The notes beneath the pieces are model-generated. The model searched no databases. It was not told the origin of the DNA and saw nothing but the letters and a program-made list of their open reading frames with translations. From Palsa-504 sp963769715 (GTDB lineage Bacteria; Actinomycetota; Actinomycetes; Streptosporangiales; Streptosporangiaceae), in contig CAVYNE010000027.1 in NCBI GenBank assembly GCA_963769715.1, forward strand, positions 62,001-126,000: 64,000 nt of DNA. Direction: 5' to 3'. Below are positions 33,624-45,500 of this stretch, one piece after another; position 1 is the first letter of the stretch, and each line of letters opens with the position of its first letter. Made by a program: the position numbers and the translations under genes.

Positions 33624-35015
33624 ATGAGCGAGCACAGCTCGTCACCGCGGATCTCCCGCCGCAGCCTGCTCCGCGGCGGAGCAGCCGCCGCGGTCGGGGC
33701 GGCGCTTCCCGGCTGCGACAGCGCGGCATCCCCTGCGCCGGCAAGACCGTCGTCGAGCGTCGGTGCGAACCTTCGCGTCAGTCACGACCGCTACCGGGAG
33801 CATGTCGGGCCGTCGGTCGCGGCGAACCCCCGGCACCCCGGCCAGCTCCTCGTCGCCTGCCAGGGCTCGGCCGCGCCCCCGGAGTTCATCGCGACTTACC
33901 TCTCGTTCGACGGAGGCGCGAGCTGGCAGAACGGCGGCCTGCCACCGCAGCCTGCGGCCGGCCCGGCCGGCGACGACGTGACCGTCGCATTCGATGCGCA
34001 GGGCCGCGGCTATATCTGCGCCACGCGTTCCGGTCACGGCTCCGACATCAACCCCGCCAACCCCGACGCCAACCGCGCGGTGTACGTCTGGCGGACCGAC
34101 GACGGCGGACGCAGCTTCGCTGCGCCGGTGACCCTCGTGCAGGGAACTTACAGCGATCACCCCTGGTTGGCCACTGGCGCCGGGCCGGGCCCGCCCGAGC
34201 GCAATGTCTACGTCGCCTGGGGCGCCGGCGTCTCGCACACCGCTCTCGACTTCAGGCGCTCCACCGACGGCGGAGAGACCTTCGAGCCGCCGCGCAGGAT
34301 CCTGGGGGAGGCCAGAGTCCCCTCGGTGGTGAGCGCGGGCCCCCAGCTCGCCGCCGGACCGCATGGCCTGGTATGCGCCGTCTGCGACTGGACAACCCAG
34401 CAGGACTCGTCCGGCGACATGATCGGCCAGGTCGTTGCCGTCTGCTCGACCGATGAGGGACACAGCTTTGCCGCACCGGTCCATCTGGGATCGGAATCGG
34501 CGGTCATCACACTGCCCGGCGACGTCAAGCCCAACAGCGGCCCAACGGTCGCCGCCGCCCCCCGCGGTGATGCTCTCTACGTCGCGTTCACCAGGCACCA
34601 GCCGGGAGCCACGTACTCGGGCATCGTGGTGACCGCGTCCTACGACGGCGGCCGGTCTTGGTCCAAGCCGGTGACCGCGACACCCGCCGACGACGTGACC
34701 TACTTCCAGCCGAATCTGGCGGTCGACGAGGCGGGCCGGGTCGCGATCTCCGCGTTTGCCCTGGCGAACGGCCGCGTGGACGAAGTCCTGCTCCTCTCGC
34801 GGGCGGGAGAGCTCCGCTTTCGCCGACCGCTGCGGGTGACCACCGCCCCCTTCGACCCGCAGAACCCGACGACCGCCTCCCGCGGCAAGTACGGCGCCTG
34901 GTGGATCGGCGACTGGCAGGGCATCGCCACCGGCGCCGGGGCCTTCCACCTCGTGTGGAACGACACCCGCACGGGGAAGCTGGATCTCTTCGCCGCCGCC
35001 ACGGTGCGTCCATGA
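33624..35015 (+). CDS. Tat-exported lipoprotein with BNR/sialidase-like repeats
   Basis: 463 residues. The N-terminus has a twin-arginine motif (SRRSLLRGG) followed by a short hydrophobic stretch and a lipobox-like LPGC, so it is probably exported folded and lipid-anchored. The mature part carries at least five Asp-box (BNR) repeats: SFDGGASW, TDDGGRSF, STDGGETF, STDEGHSF and SYDGGRSW, the signature of six-bladed sialidase-like beta-propellers. The catalytic Arg triad and Tyr of true sialidases cannot be confirmed, so the activity is open. GAGGAG ten bases before the ATG at 33624. Expressed after the sigma/anti-sigma-like pair, but 294 bp away. Confidence 0.75.
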   Translation: MSEHSSSPRISRRSLLRGGAAAAVGAALPGCDSAASPAPARPSSSVGANLRVSHDRYREHVGPSVAANPRHPGQLLVACQGSAAPPEFIATYLSFDGGASWQNGGLPPQPAAGPAGDDVTVAFDAQGRGYICATRSGHGSDINPANPDANRAVYVWRTDDGGRSFAAPVTLVQGTYSDHPWLATGAGPGPPERNVYVAWGAGVSHTALDFRRSTDGGETFEPPRRILGEARVPSVVSAGPQLAAGPHGLVCAVCDWTTQQDSSGDMIGQVVAVCSTDEGHSFAAPVHLGSESAVITLPGDVKPNSGPTVAAAPRGDALYVAFTRHQPGATYSGIVVTASYDGGRSWSKPVTATPADDVTYFQPNLAVDEAGRVAISAFALANGRVDEVLLLSRAGELRFRRPLRVTTAPFDPQNPTTASRGKYGAWWIGDWQGIATGAGAFHLVWNDTRTGKLDLFAAATVRP

Positions 35016-35063
35016 AGCATGCCGGCGTAGCGCACCCGGATCCGGTGAAGTAGCGTCGGTCGG

Positions 35064-35597
35064 GTGCTGCTCACCGCCGAGGGCGCCGTTCTGCTGCTGA
35101 TTGACCTGCAGGAGCGACTCATGCCCGTCATCGCAGATCATGAGGCTGTCATGGCCCGGGCCGTGCGGCTCGCGGAGGCGGCGGCCCTGCTGGACGTGCC
35201 GGTCCGCGCGACGGAACAGAACCCGGTGGGCCTGGGCCCGACCGTGCCGCCGCTCGCCGCTTACCCGCAGGCGGTCCTGTCCAAGACGACGTTCTCGGCG
35301 GCGGGCGACCCTGGCTTTCCCGGGTTGTTGGCCGCCGGGTCCGGCGAGATCGTCGTGGCGGGGTGCGAGGCGCACGTCTGCGTCCTGCAGACGGTGCTTG
35401 ACCTGCTCGCGTCCGGGCGCCGGGTGGTGTGGGTGGCGGACGCGACCGGCTCGCGTGATCCGGCTGACCGGGCGGCCGCCATCGACCGGGCGCGGCAGCA
35501 CGGCGCGGAGATCGTGACGTCGGAGATGGTGCTGTTCGAGTGGCTGCGCGACGCGCGGCATCCGCAGTTCCGCGAGGTGCACAAGCTGCTGCGGTGA
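35064..35597 (+). CDS. Isochorismatase-family cysteine hydrolase
   Basis: 177 residues with the catalytic triad of the family: Asp in LLIDLQERL (D14), Lys in VLSKTTFSA (K74) and Cys in GCEAHVCVLQT (C106). Relatives hydrolyse amides, carbamates or isochorismate; YcaC-type proteins are closest in size. Start is a GTG. No substrate hint in the context; the S51 peptidase gene follows 44 bp later on the same strand. Confidence 0.87.
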   Translation: MLLTAEGAVLLLIDLQERLMPVIADHEAVMARAVRLAEAAALLDVPVRATEQNPVGLGPTVPPLAAYPQAVLSKTTFSAAGDPGFPGLLAAGSGEIVVAGCEAHVCVLQTVLDLLASGRRVVWVADATGSRDPADRAAAIDRARQHGAEIVTSEMVLFEWLRDARHPQFREVHKLLR

Positions 35598-35641
35598 GGC
35601 GGGACCGGAATCCAGGCCGCCGCCTAGGCTACCGTGGGGCC

Positions 35642-36379
35642 ATGCATCCAGGGGAGGCAGAGGCTACTGCCGCGGGCCCGGGGCCGCTGGCGCTGGTGGG
35701 AAGTGGCGAGTACCTGCCGGTCATGGTGGGCATCGAGGGCATGCTGATCTCCGGACGCCCACCCCGCTACGTCCAGATCCCGACGGCGGCAGCTCCCGAG
35801 GGGCGTCAGCGCCTGCAGTACTGGCTCGACCTGGGCGCGGCGCAAGCTGAGCGCCTCGGGGTAGACCAGGTTCCCGTGGTCGCCAGGGACCGAGACGAAG
35901 CCGAGTCTGAGGATCTGGCGGCCCTGGTCCACGGCGCCGGCCTGGTCTACCTGTCGGGCGGAGACCCGCTCTACCTTGCCCGGACCCTGCGCGGGACTCG
36001 CGTATGGGCAGCCGTCGAAGCCGCTTGGCGCTCGGGCGCGGCGCTGGCGGGATGCTCGGCGGGAGCGATCGCACTCACCGGCTGGGTGCCCGCGGTCCGG
36101 GCTCCGGCCCGCGAGCCGGATCGCGGGCTGGGCGTGCTGCCGCGGCTGCGCGTCCTGCCGCATTTCGACAAGATGACGTCATGGGCGCCGGAGCTGGTCA
36201 GCCGGGCCGCGGCGGCTCCGCCGCCGGGCACGACGGTGATCGGGATCGACGAGGACACCGCGGTCGTCGACCTGACCGGCAGCGGCCGCAGCTGGCAGGT
36301 GCACGGCAGGCAGCACGCGTGGCTGCTGAACGGCAGCCCGCGCCGCGGCTTCCCGGCCGGCGCCACCGTGCCGACCTAA
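35642..36379 (+). CDS. S51-family (cyanophycinase/dipeptidase E-like) serine hydrolase
   Basis: 245 residues from the ATG at 35642. N-terminal LALVGSGEYLP and YLSGGDPLYL are the class I glutaminase-like fold motifs; the nucleophile is Ser in AGCSAGAIALTG (S139); a His in LPHFDK may complete the dyad. The family includes cyanophycinase and alpha-aspartyl dipeptidase; no cyanophycin synthetase is present here. No signal peptide. The frame extends upstream to 35540 without support. Confidence 0.78.
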   Translation: MHPGEAEATAAGPGPLALVGSGEYLPVMVGIEGMLISGRPPRYVQIPTAAAPEGRQRLQYWLDLGAAQAERLGVDQVPVVARDRDEAESEDLAALVHGAGLVYLSGGDPLYLARTLRGTRVWAAVEAAWRSGAALAGCSAGAIALTGWVPAVRAPAREPDRGLGVLPRLRVLPHFDKMTSWAPELVSRAAAAPPPGTTVIGIDEDTAVVDLTGSGRSWQVHGRQHAWLLNGSPRRGFPAGATVPT

Positions 36380-36391
36380 GGTCCGGGTGGG

Positions 36392-39547
<3,156 letters not shown>

Positions 39548-39704
39548 ATCGGCGGGGCAACTCCCTGGCGCGGTTGGGATCTGATCCTGCCACGGGGGTA
39601 CGACAAACGCGCGAAGGACACCGAATCCGGGCATGGGTCTATGCCGATGGCCCGGCGCGTGAGTGCTGGCTCACGCGCCGGGCCGGGCGGCCCCCCCGAA
39701 CCCC

Positions 39705-39950
39705 TCAGGTAATGCCGTCCACCCGGTGAACGGCGCCGCAGTCAACGCCGAGGGCGGCGTGGTGCCTGCGGATCGCGTCTTCGTCGGGTCCGTCGAGCAG
39801 GCAGTACACCTGGCCCTCCGGGTTGTGGTAAAGCTCAACCTGACGCACGCCGAACTCGTCCGCTCGCTCGTGGCGGGTGTCATCGGCGATCTGCGCGATG
39901 GCGTCGGCAGGCAGCTTGAGGTTCTCGTGGAAATCCATGAACCGGGGCAT
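39705..39950 (-). CDS. DUF4242 small ferredoxin-like protein
   Basis: 81 residues beginning MPRFMDFHENLK and containing VELYHNPEGQVYCLLDGPDEDAIRRHHAALG, the pattern of DUF4242 proteins; the Streptomyces member SCO4226 binds nickel. AAAGGGA precedes the ATG at 39950. It is 23 bp downstream of the GNAT gene on the same strand. The frame is open much further upstream, antisense in phase with the GNAT gene, but that part is not coding. Biological role unknown. Confidence 0.75.
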   Translation of the reverse strand: MPRFMDFHENLKLPADAIAQIADDTRHERADEFGVRQVELYHNPEGQVYCLLDGPDEDAIRRHHAALGVDCGAVHRVDGIT

Positions 39951-39973
39951 GGTGGTCCCTTTCTCGGGGAAGT

Positions 39974-40753
39974 TTACTGAGCAAGCTTGCCGGGCCACAG
40001 GCGCCGGTGTGCCTCGGTGACCGCGGCGCAGTCGGCGTCGTCGCCGGGTAGCAGGGTCACGATGCGGTCGGCTTCCTCGGCCAGCCGGCACCGGCCGACC
40101 TCGACCAGCGGGCAGGTCGGGGCGGGGCCGGCGCACTGGCGCACGTCGTTTCCTTCGGCCCGCAGGGCGGCGACGCGCTGGTCGTCGAACCAGCCTCGCC
40201 GTTCTACCAGGATCCGCTGGCTTGAGGTCCGGGGCCAGCCGGGCATGCCGCCGGTCGCGGAGATCTCCAGGGAGACGACGAAGCTCTCGTCGGCGGGTTC
40301 GGTCAGGGCCGAGCCGTATCGCGTCAGCAGGTGCAGCATCGTGTCGTTGGTGATATTGACGACGGCGCTGAGCCGCTCGAGTCCCGATGCCTTCGCGTGA
40401 TCGATCAGCGCGCTCAGCATGAGACGACCCAGCCCGAGGCCCTGGAAGTCGTCCAGGACGGCGAGCGCGAGTTCGCCCGCGTCCTCGGCCGTGGGCACGT
40501 ACCTGGCCTCCGCGGCCAGGCGGTCTGATCCCGGCGTCGCGGCGATCAGGGATACGGCGCCGGGCGCCACGTCGATCCGGGCCAGCCGGGCCAGCAGGGC
40601 TGGCTTCGGGCACCCGGAGAAGAAACGGAGGCGGAACGATGCTGGCGACAGCCCGGCGTACAGCTCCGCAATGCGGGGCACGTCCGCCGGAGCCGCTACC
40701 CGCAGCACGACGTTCCGGCCGTCCCTGAGGCGGATCTCGTCGTCGCTTGGCAC
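39974..40753 (-). CDS. GNAT-family N-acetyltransferase
   Basis: 259 residues from the GTG at 40753 (VPSDDEIRLRDG). The GNAT core is at about 20-160: LRVAAPADVPRIAELYAGLS, ALAVLDDFQGLGLGRLM (acetyl-CoA pyrophosphate loop Q-G-L-G-L-G) and LSAVVNITNDTMLHLLTRYG. The C-terminal 80 residues contain three cysteines and have no clear match. Similar proteins regulate acetyl-CoA synthetase by acetylation (Pat-type), but the cyclic-nucleotide domain is missing. Function beyond acyl transfer is open. No strong ribosome-binding site, start position moderate. Confidence 0.78.
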   Translation of the reverse strand: MPSDDEIRLRDGRNVVLRVAAPADVPRIAELYAGLSPASFRLRFFSGCPKPALLARLARIDVAPGAVSLIAATPGSDRLAAEARYVPTAEDAGELALAVLDDFQGLGLGRLMLSALIDHAKASGLERLSAVVNITNDTMLHLLTRYGSALTEPADESFVVSLEISATGGMPGWPRTSSQRILVERRGWFDDQRVAALRAEGNDVRQCAGPAPTCPLVEVGRCRLAEEADRIVTLLPGDDADCAAVTEAHRRLWPGKLAQ

Positions 40754-40757
40754 GGTG

Positions 40758-41005
40758 TCACGATAGGTTCGGCCGGCCGGTAGCGACAGGGACCAACGGC
40801 CCGAAATAACAGCCCGGTCCGATGGTCCAGTCGACGGGGTAGTTGACGATGGGGATGAAGGTGACGCCGGCCTTTTCCGCGTCGGCGCGGGCATCGACGA
40901 TCATCTCCTTGAGCCGACTCATCTGCTGGGCCTTCCGGCCGATTCCCAGATGCTGACGTGCACCATCGATCCGCCCCCGCCGGCCAGGACCAAAGCGCGC
41001 TTCAC
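40758..41005 (-). pseudogene. Fragment of an ABM-like small protein, frameshifted
   Basis: Read on the minus strand, an ATG at 40966 gives MVHVSIWESA, then the frame stops at about 40918; one missing C (GCCGG for GCCCGG at about 40939) would link it to RKAQQMSRLKEMIVDARADA and onward to IPIVNYPVDWTIGPG and the stop at 40758. This joined sequence looks like the C-terminal half of an antibiotic-biosynthesis-monooxygenase-type ferredoxin-like domain. The family call is tentative. It is immediately upstream of the GNAT gene, so the two could be one transcript. Confidence 0.4.
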
Positions 41006-41073
41006 GGCACCATGCTAGCCGTATCTTAACCAGTGGGTTTGAAACGACCGCCTGTCATAGAGGAGGCTGTTCC

Positions 41074-42015
41074 GTGCCGCTCGCCTGGGTGCCCTACGCC
41101 GACAACGCCGAGGCTGAACGGCGTCTGGGGCGCATTCCCGCCGGACTTGATCTCGACTTCTACCGGGCGGACGGAGACGCGCTTCCCGGTACCGTCGGCG
41201 AGGTCGCCTTCTATGTCCTGCCCTACATGAAGGGGCCAGCCGTCCTGGAGCGAGCCGCGGAGATGACCAAGCTCCAGGTGGTGCAGACCCTCACGGCCGG
41301 GTACGAGGAGTTCCTGCCGCTGCTACCGCCGACCGCGACGTTGTGCAACGCGGCGGGCGTGCACGACGCCAGCACTGCGGAACTGGCGCTCGCCCTCACC
41401 CTGGCCAGCGGGCGGCACCTGGACAGTTTCGCCCGTAACCAGGGCGCAGGTGCCTGGCATCCCATCCCGGGCCAGGCGCTTGCCGACCAGCGTGTCCTGA
41501 TCATCGGATACGGGCGCATCGGTGAAGCGATCGAGCGTCGGCTGCATGGCTTCGAAGTCGCCTCCATCACGCGGGTGGCGCGGCGTCGCCGCTCGGGGCC
41601 GCCGCAGGTCCAGCCGATCGAGGATCTGCATCGGCTGCTTCCCCAGGCCGACGTCGCCATCCTGATCGCGCCGCACACCGCTGAGACCGACCGCATGATC
41701 AGCGGCCGGGAGCTCGCCCTCCTTCCGGACGGCGCCCTGCTGGTCAACGTGGCTCGCGGCAAGCTGGTCGACACCGGCGCCCTGGTTGCTGAGCTGTCGA
41801 CCGGCCGGATACGCGCTGCCCTCGACGTGACCGATCCGGAACCGCTGCCCGCCGACCATCCGCTTTGGCGGCAACCCGGGGTCTTGATCTCACCGCACGT
41901 CGGGGGCGCGAGTTCAGCCTTCGCCCCGCGCGCGGCCCGGTTGATCGCCGCGCAGCTGAGCCGGTTCGCGGCGGGCGAGCCGCTCGCCAACGTGGTCAGA
42001 GCGGGAGCGCGGTGA
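41074..42015 (+). CDS. D-2-hydroxyacid dehydrogenase family protein
   Basis: 313 residues. NAD-binding GYGRIGEAIERRL (about 145-158), PHTAETDRMI, the active-site Arg in LLVNVARGKLVD, Glu in DPEPLPADHPLW and His in ISPHVGGAS give the complete D-isomer 2-hydroxyacid dehydrogenase set. GAGGAGG seven bases before the GTG start. It reduces 2-keto acids or oxidises D-2-hydroxy acids; the exact substrate (for example phosphoglycerate, glyoxylate or formate) is not defined. Convergent to the next GNAT gene, overlapping by 20 bp. Confidence 0.88.
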   Translation: MPLAWVPYADNAEAERRLGRIPAGLDLDFYRADGDALPGTVGEVAFYVLPYMKGPAVLERAAEMTKLQVVQTLTAGYEEFLPLLPPTATLCNAAGVHDASTAELALALTLASGRHLDSFARNQGAGAWHPIPGQALADQRVLIIGYGRIGEAIERRLHGFEVASITRVARRRRSGPPQVQPIEDLHRLLPQADVAILIAPHTAETDRMISGRELALLPDGALLVNVARGKLVDTGALVAELSTGRIRAALDVTDPEPLPADHPLWRQPGVLISPHVGGASSAFAPRAARLIAAQLSRFAAGEPLANVVRAGAR

Positions 42016-42553
42016 CCAGCACGTCGGATACCGGTGAGCCAGGGCGGGGATCGCGCGTGCGGGCGACCTTGCGCCAGCCCCACTTGGCGAAGGCGTTCTG
42101 CGCCGGGGTGGCGGCGGGCAGGACGGTAAGCGTCGCGCGTTCCTCGGGCCGGTTCGCCAATATGAGGTCGTGCAAGGTCTGCGCGATGCCCTGCCGCCGC
42201 CAGGACGCGCGGACCAGCAGCTCGACCAGGGCGAAGGTGCGGCCGGGATGCTCGGCGGTGACGTTGGCCGGGAGCGGTGTGGTCAGGTCGCGCCACCAGG
42301 AGGTAGACGGCCGGAGCGGCATCCCGGCCGCGTAGCCGACCAGATAGCCGCCGCGGCGGGCCTCAGCGAGAACAAAGCCCGGCTGGCGGCGCTGGACCCG
42401 GAAGCGCTGTGCGAACACGGCGCTGTCGTCGGTCCGCCCGTACGGCGGGTCGGCGTAGACCTCGGCGTGGAGGACCTGCAGTTCGTCCGCGTGGGCGGCC
42501 GCCTGCGGCCCGTCCAGCAACTGGAACGTTACGCCGGGCGCGGACACGACCAC
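41996..42553 (-). CDS. GNAT-family N-acetyltransferase
   Basis: 185 residues. The acetyl-CoA site is ELLVRASWRRQGIAQTLHDLI (R-R-Q-G-I-A), followed by LTVLPAATPAQNAFAKWGWRKVART, the usual beta6-helix region of GNATs. The N-terminal part FVLAEARRGGYLVGYAAG forms the beta2-beta4 strands. Two GTG codons are adjacent at the start. Substrate unknown. Ends inside the convergent dehydrogenase by 20 bp. Confidence 0.82.
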   Translation of the reverse strand: MVVSAPGVTFQLLDGPQAAAHADELQVLHAEVYADPPYGRTDDSAVFAQRFRVQRRQPGFVLAEARRGGYLVGYAAGMPLRPSTSWWRDLTTPLPANVTAEHPGRTFALVELLVRASWRRQGIAQTLHDLILANRPEERATLTVLPAATPAQNAFAKWGWRKVARTRDPRPGSPVSDVLVTALPL

Positions 42554-42575
42554 CTTCCCTGCTGGGCCCGCCTCG

Positions 42576-43436
42576 TCAGTCGTCGAGCACGGCCAGATCG
42601 AGCTTTTCCAGGCGGGCGGGGTCGGCGATCACGTCGATCCGGGAGATCGTGCTGTCACCGATCGTGAGGGCCAGCACGAGGACCAGCCGCCCGCGGGGCG
42701 CCATCACGATACCTGGGGTCCCGTTGACCAGGGCGACGCCAGAGTACCGGGAGCGCCCGGAGGCGACGCGTGCTCCCCTGGCCACGGCCGCCGCGCCGCG
42801 GAGCGTCGCCGGGGCACCCGACGGCACGGCCGCGGCGTCGGCGTGCAGCACCACCTCGGGGTCGAGCACGGCGAGCAGCGCGCCCAGGTCGCCGCCGCGC
42901 GCGGCGGCGAGGAACGCCTCGGCCACCTCCCGCTGCCGGGCCAGGCGGCTCCCGGGCACCGAGGCCGTGCCCTGGACCCGGCGGCGGGCGCGGCTGGCCA
43001 GCTGGCGGGCCGCGGCCGGTGAGCGGCCGGTGATCGCCGCGATCTGATCGAACGGCAGACCGAACGTGTCATGCAGCACGAACGCGACCCGCTCGGCGGG
43101 CGTGAGCGTGTCGAGCACCACCAGCAGCGCGAGCCCGACCGAGTCCGCGAGCATCGCTTCCTGTTCGGGGCCGGCCACCGCTGCGTCCTGCCGATCCAGG
43201 GGCTCCTCACGCCGCGACTTACGTGAGCGCAGCATGTCCAGGCACACCCGGGCGACGATGGTCGTGAACCATCCCTCGAGGTTGTCCACGGCGGTCGCGC
43301 GGCCGGCGGCGTGAATCCAGCCTTCCTGGACCGCGTCGTCGGCGTCACTCAGCGAGCCGAGCATCCGGTAGGCCATCGCCCGCAGCCGGGGGCGGCTCGC
43401 CTCGAACCGCCCGGCCAGCCGGTCATCTTCGTCCAT
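42576..43436 (-). CDS. ECF41-type RNA polymerase sigma factor with SnoaL-like C-terminal domain
   Basis: 286 residues. Sigma region 2: RPRLRAMAYRMLGSLSDADDAVQEGWI (about 14-41); region 4: LTPAERVAFVLHDTFGLPFDQIAAITGRSPAAARQLASRARR (about 113-155). The extra 120 residues form an NTF2/SnoaL-like domain (FLAAARGGDLGALLAVLDPEVVLHAD), which in ECF41 factors acts as built-in regulator in place of a separate anti-sigma factor. These factors usually sit beside the gene they control, often an oxidoreductase or NmrA-like/DoxX protein; here the divergent NmrA-like gene 74 bp away is the likely target. Confidence 0.9.
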   Translation of the reverse strand: MDEDDRLAGRFEASRPRLRAMAYRMLGSLSDADDAVQEGWIHAAGRATAVDNLEGWFTTIVARVCLDMLRSRKSRREEPLDRQDAAVAGPEQEAMLADSVGLALLVVLDTLTPAERVAFVLHDTFGLPFDQIAAITGRSPAAARQLASRARRRVQGTASVPGSRLARQREVAEAFLAAARGGDLGALLAVLDPEVVLHADAAAVPSGAPATLRGAAAVARGARVASGRSRYSGVALVNGTPGIVMAPRGRLVLVLALTIGDSTISRIDVIADPARLEKLDLAVLDD

Positions 43437-43509
43437 CGGTCACATTTTCCCTGTCGCGTTCCGTCATACCCCTGACGGATCAACTCTGGCCGATGTGACA
43501 GGAGGAGCC

Positions 43510-44312
43510 ATGTCGTCAACCATCCTGGTCACCGGCGGCACCGGGACGCTCGGGCAGCTCGTCGTGCCGCTCCTGCGGGACGCCGGCGCCAAGGTGCGGG
43601 TGCTCAGCAGGCGCGGGCGCGAGGCCGCCGAGGAGATCGAGTTCGTGACCGGTGACCTGGACACGGGAGAGGGGATCGACGCCGCGGTGGCTGGGACCGA
43701 GATCATCGTGCACTGCGCGGGCGCCCAGAAAGGCGACGGCGACAAGGCGCGGACCCTGGTCCAGGCCGCGTCCCGGGCCGGCGCGCCGCACCTGGTGAAC
43801 ATCTCGGTCGTCGGCGCCGACCGTATCCCGCTGGCCAGCGGCGTAGATCGGGCCATGTTCGGGTACTTCGGCTCCAAGCTGGCCGCCGAGCAGGTCGTCG
43901 CCGACTCGGGCCTGCCGTGGAGCACGCTGCGAGCCACCCAGTTCCACGATCTGGTCCTGATGGTGGCGCGGCAGATGGCCAGGTTGCCCGTAATTCCGGT
44001 GCCGTCCGGCGTCAGGTTCCAGCCGGTCGACGCCGCCGAGGTGGCGGCCCGGCTCACCGAGCTGGCATTCGGCCCGCCGGCCTGGTGCCCGACATGGCCG
44101 GACCGCGAGCGTACCCGATGGCCGAGTTGCTCCGCGGATACCTGCGGGCCGCACGCAAGCGCCGGGCGCTGGTGCCGGTCTGGCTCCCCGGCCAGGCGGC
44201 CCGCGCGGTCCGGGCTGGGGCGAATCTAGCTCCCGAACGAGCTGTGGGGCGCCGGACCTGGGAAGAATTCCTCGCCGAGCGGGTGAGTCGCTTAGCTTCC
44301 CGGACCGTATAG
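43510..44312 (+). pseudogene. NmrA-like NAD(P)-binding SDR protein, frameshifted
   Basis: Atypical SDR with N-terminal ILVTGGTGTLGQLVVPLL (about 4-21), VRVLSRRG, GTEIIVHCAGAQKG and YFGSKLAAEQVV. GGAGGA precedes the ATG at 43510. At about 44075 the frame breaks: it continues as Arg/Cys/Ser-rich nonsense to 44229, while homology resumes one base earlier (GLVPDMAGPRAYPMAELLRGYL) and runs to 44312, ending RVSRLASRTV. One missing G (CCGGCC for CCGGGCC) explains it. Repaired, the protein is about 267 residues. Divergent from the ECF41 sigma gene, its probable regulator. The end overlaps the FAD monooxygenase by 21 bp. Confidence 0.78.
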
Positions 44313-45479
44313 GCCGAAGATGAGCCGCTTGTCGCCGGGCTGGAACGTGCCTCGGAACTGTGAGCTGTCACCGATGTCGCGGCACCGGGCGAGCAGGGCG
44401 CGGCCGAGGGTGACCTGCCGGCGTTCCCAGCTGGCCAGCGCGGCCGGCACGTCCCCATCGGCGGACGCGAGCGCCTCGGCGAGGACCCAGCCGTCGGCGG
44501 CCGCCTTGGCCGTGCCCGCGGCCGCGTGCGGGCGGACCGCGAAGGCGGCGTCGCCGATCAGGCAGACCCGGCCGAACGCCATGCGGGGAACGGCGATGTC
44601 GTAGACGACCTGGACGAACGGCTCGCCCACGCCGGTCACGACCTCGGTGATGGGCCAGGCCAGCTCGGCCCCGGCGGCCCGCCGCATGACGGTCACCGCC
44701 TGGTCCGTGGCCGCGCCCGGCGGCAGCGACACCGCCCGGCGGATGCCGTCCCGGCCCGTCATCAGCTCCTGGAGTTCCTCGCCCTCGGCGACGTTGACGT
44801 ACCAGACGAAATTGACCAGGCGATCGCCTTCGGTCAGCGCGCCGCCGGGGCCGGGGATGGGATAGACGAGGATGTGGCTGTCCTTGAGCACCTGGTAGGT
44901 GAGCGCGTCGCCGAGCAGCCGGCGGGTGGCATCGGGCAGCGCCTGCTCGGGCAGCGTTCCGCGCCAGGCCACGTAGCCCGAGTAGGACGGCCTGACGTCC
45001 GGCAGCAGACGCGCCCTGCCCTGCGAGCTCACGCCGTCGGCGCACACCAGCAGGTCGGCTTCGGCGGTTGCGCCGTCCGCCAGCGTGACCAGGACAGCGT
45101 CTCCGGACTGGCGGAAGGCGGTGACCTCGCTGCCAAGCAGGTAACGGCCAGGGTCGAACAGCTCGAGCAACGAGGTGTAGATGGTGTTCCAGGACGAGAA
45201 CAGGTACCGGTGCCGCTGCTCATGAAGGGTGCTGCCGTCGGGCCGCAGGAACCTGATCCAGTTGGTGGCGGAGCACACGTCGGCCTGCGACCGGCCGCCC
45301 CGCTCGGTCAGGTAACGCAGGGTGGCGTCGAGGGCGGCGATGCCCGCGCCGCGGGCCTGCAGCGCCGCCGACGATCGCTCGAAGACCCGGACCTCGCAGC
45401 CGACGTCGCGGAGCACGAGCGCGGCGGTAAGGCCGCCCACCGATCCGCCCATGACGATGACGCGAGGCATTCCGGACAC
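44292..45479 (-). CDS. FAD-dependent monooxygenase (PHBH-like class A)
   Basis: 395 residues. N-terminal dinucleotide fold VIVMGGSVGGLTAALVLRDVG (about 7-27), the DG motif LLVCADGVSSQGR, and GRVCLIGDAAFAVRPHAAAGTAKAA (GD motif that binds the FAD ribityl chain). The overall layout resembles 2,6-dihydroxypyridine hydroxylase and related aromatic hydroxylases. It hydroxylates an aromatic or similar substrate using NAD(P)H and oxygen. GTG at 45479 or ATG at 45470 could start it. 21 bp after the PPOX gene on the same strand, so the two may be co-expressed. Confidence 0.86.
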   Translation of the reverse strand: MSGMPRVIVMGGSVGGLTAALVLRDVGCEVRVFERSSAALQARGAGIAALDATLRYLTERGGRSQADVCSATNWIRFLRPDGSTLHEQRHRYLFSSWNTIYTSLLELFDPGRYLLGSEVTAFRQSGDAVLVTLADGATAEADLLVCADGVSSQGRARLLPDVRPSYSGYVAWRGTLPEQALPDATRRLLGDALTYQVLKDSHILVYPIPGPGGALTEGDRLVNFVWYVNVAEGEELQELMTGRDGIRRAVSLPPGAATDQAVTVMRRAAGAELAWPITEVVTGVGEPFVQVVYDIAVPRMAFGRVCLIGDAAFAVRPHAAAGTAKAAADGWVLAEALASADGDVPAALASWERRQVTLGRALLARCRDIGDSSQFRGTFQPGDKRLIFGLYGPGS

Positions 45480-45500
45480 CGGCTGTGGTCCTTCCTTGGG

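Noticed and set aside
33642..35582. A 646-codon antisense frame over the BNR lipoprotein and isochorismatase genes
   Set aside because: Spans two real genes in antisense and has no recognisable motif.
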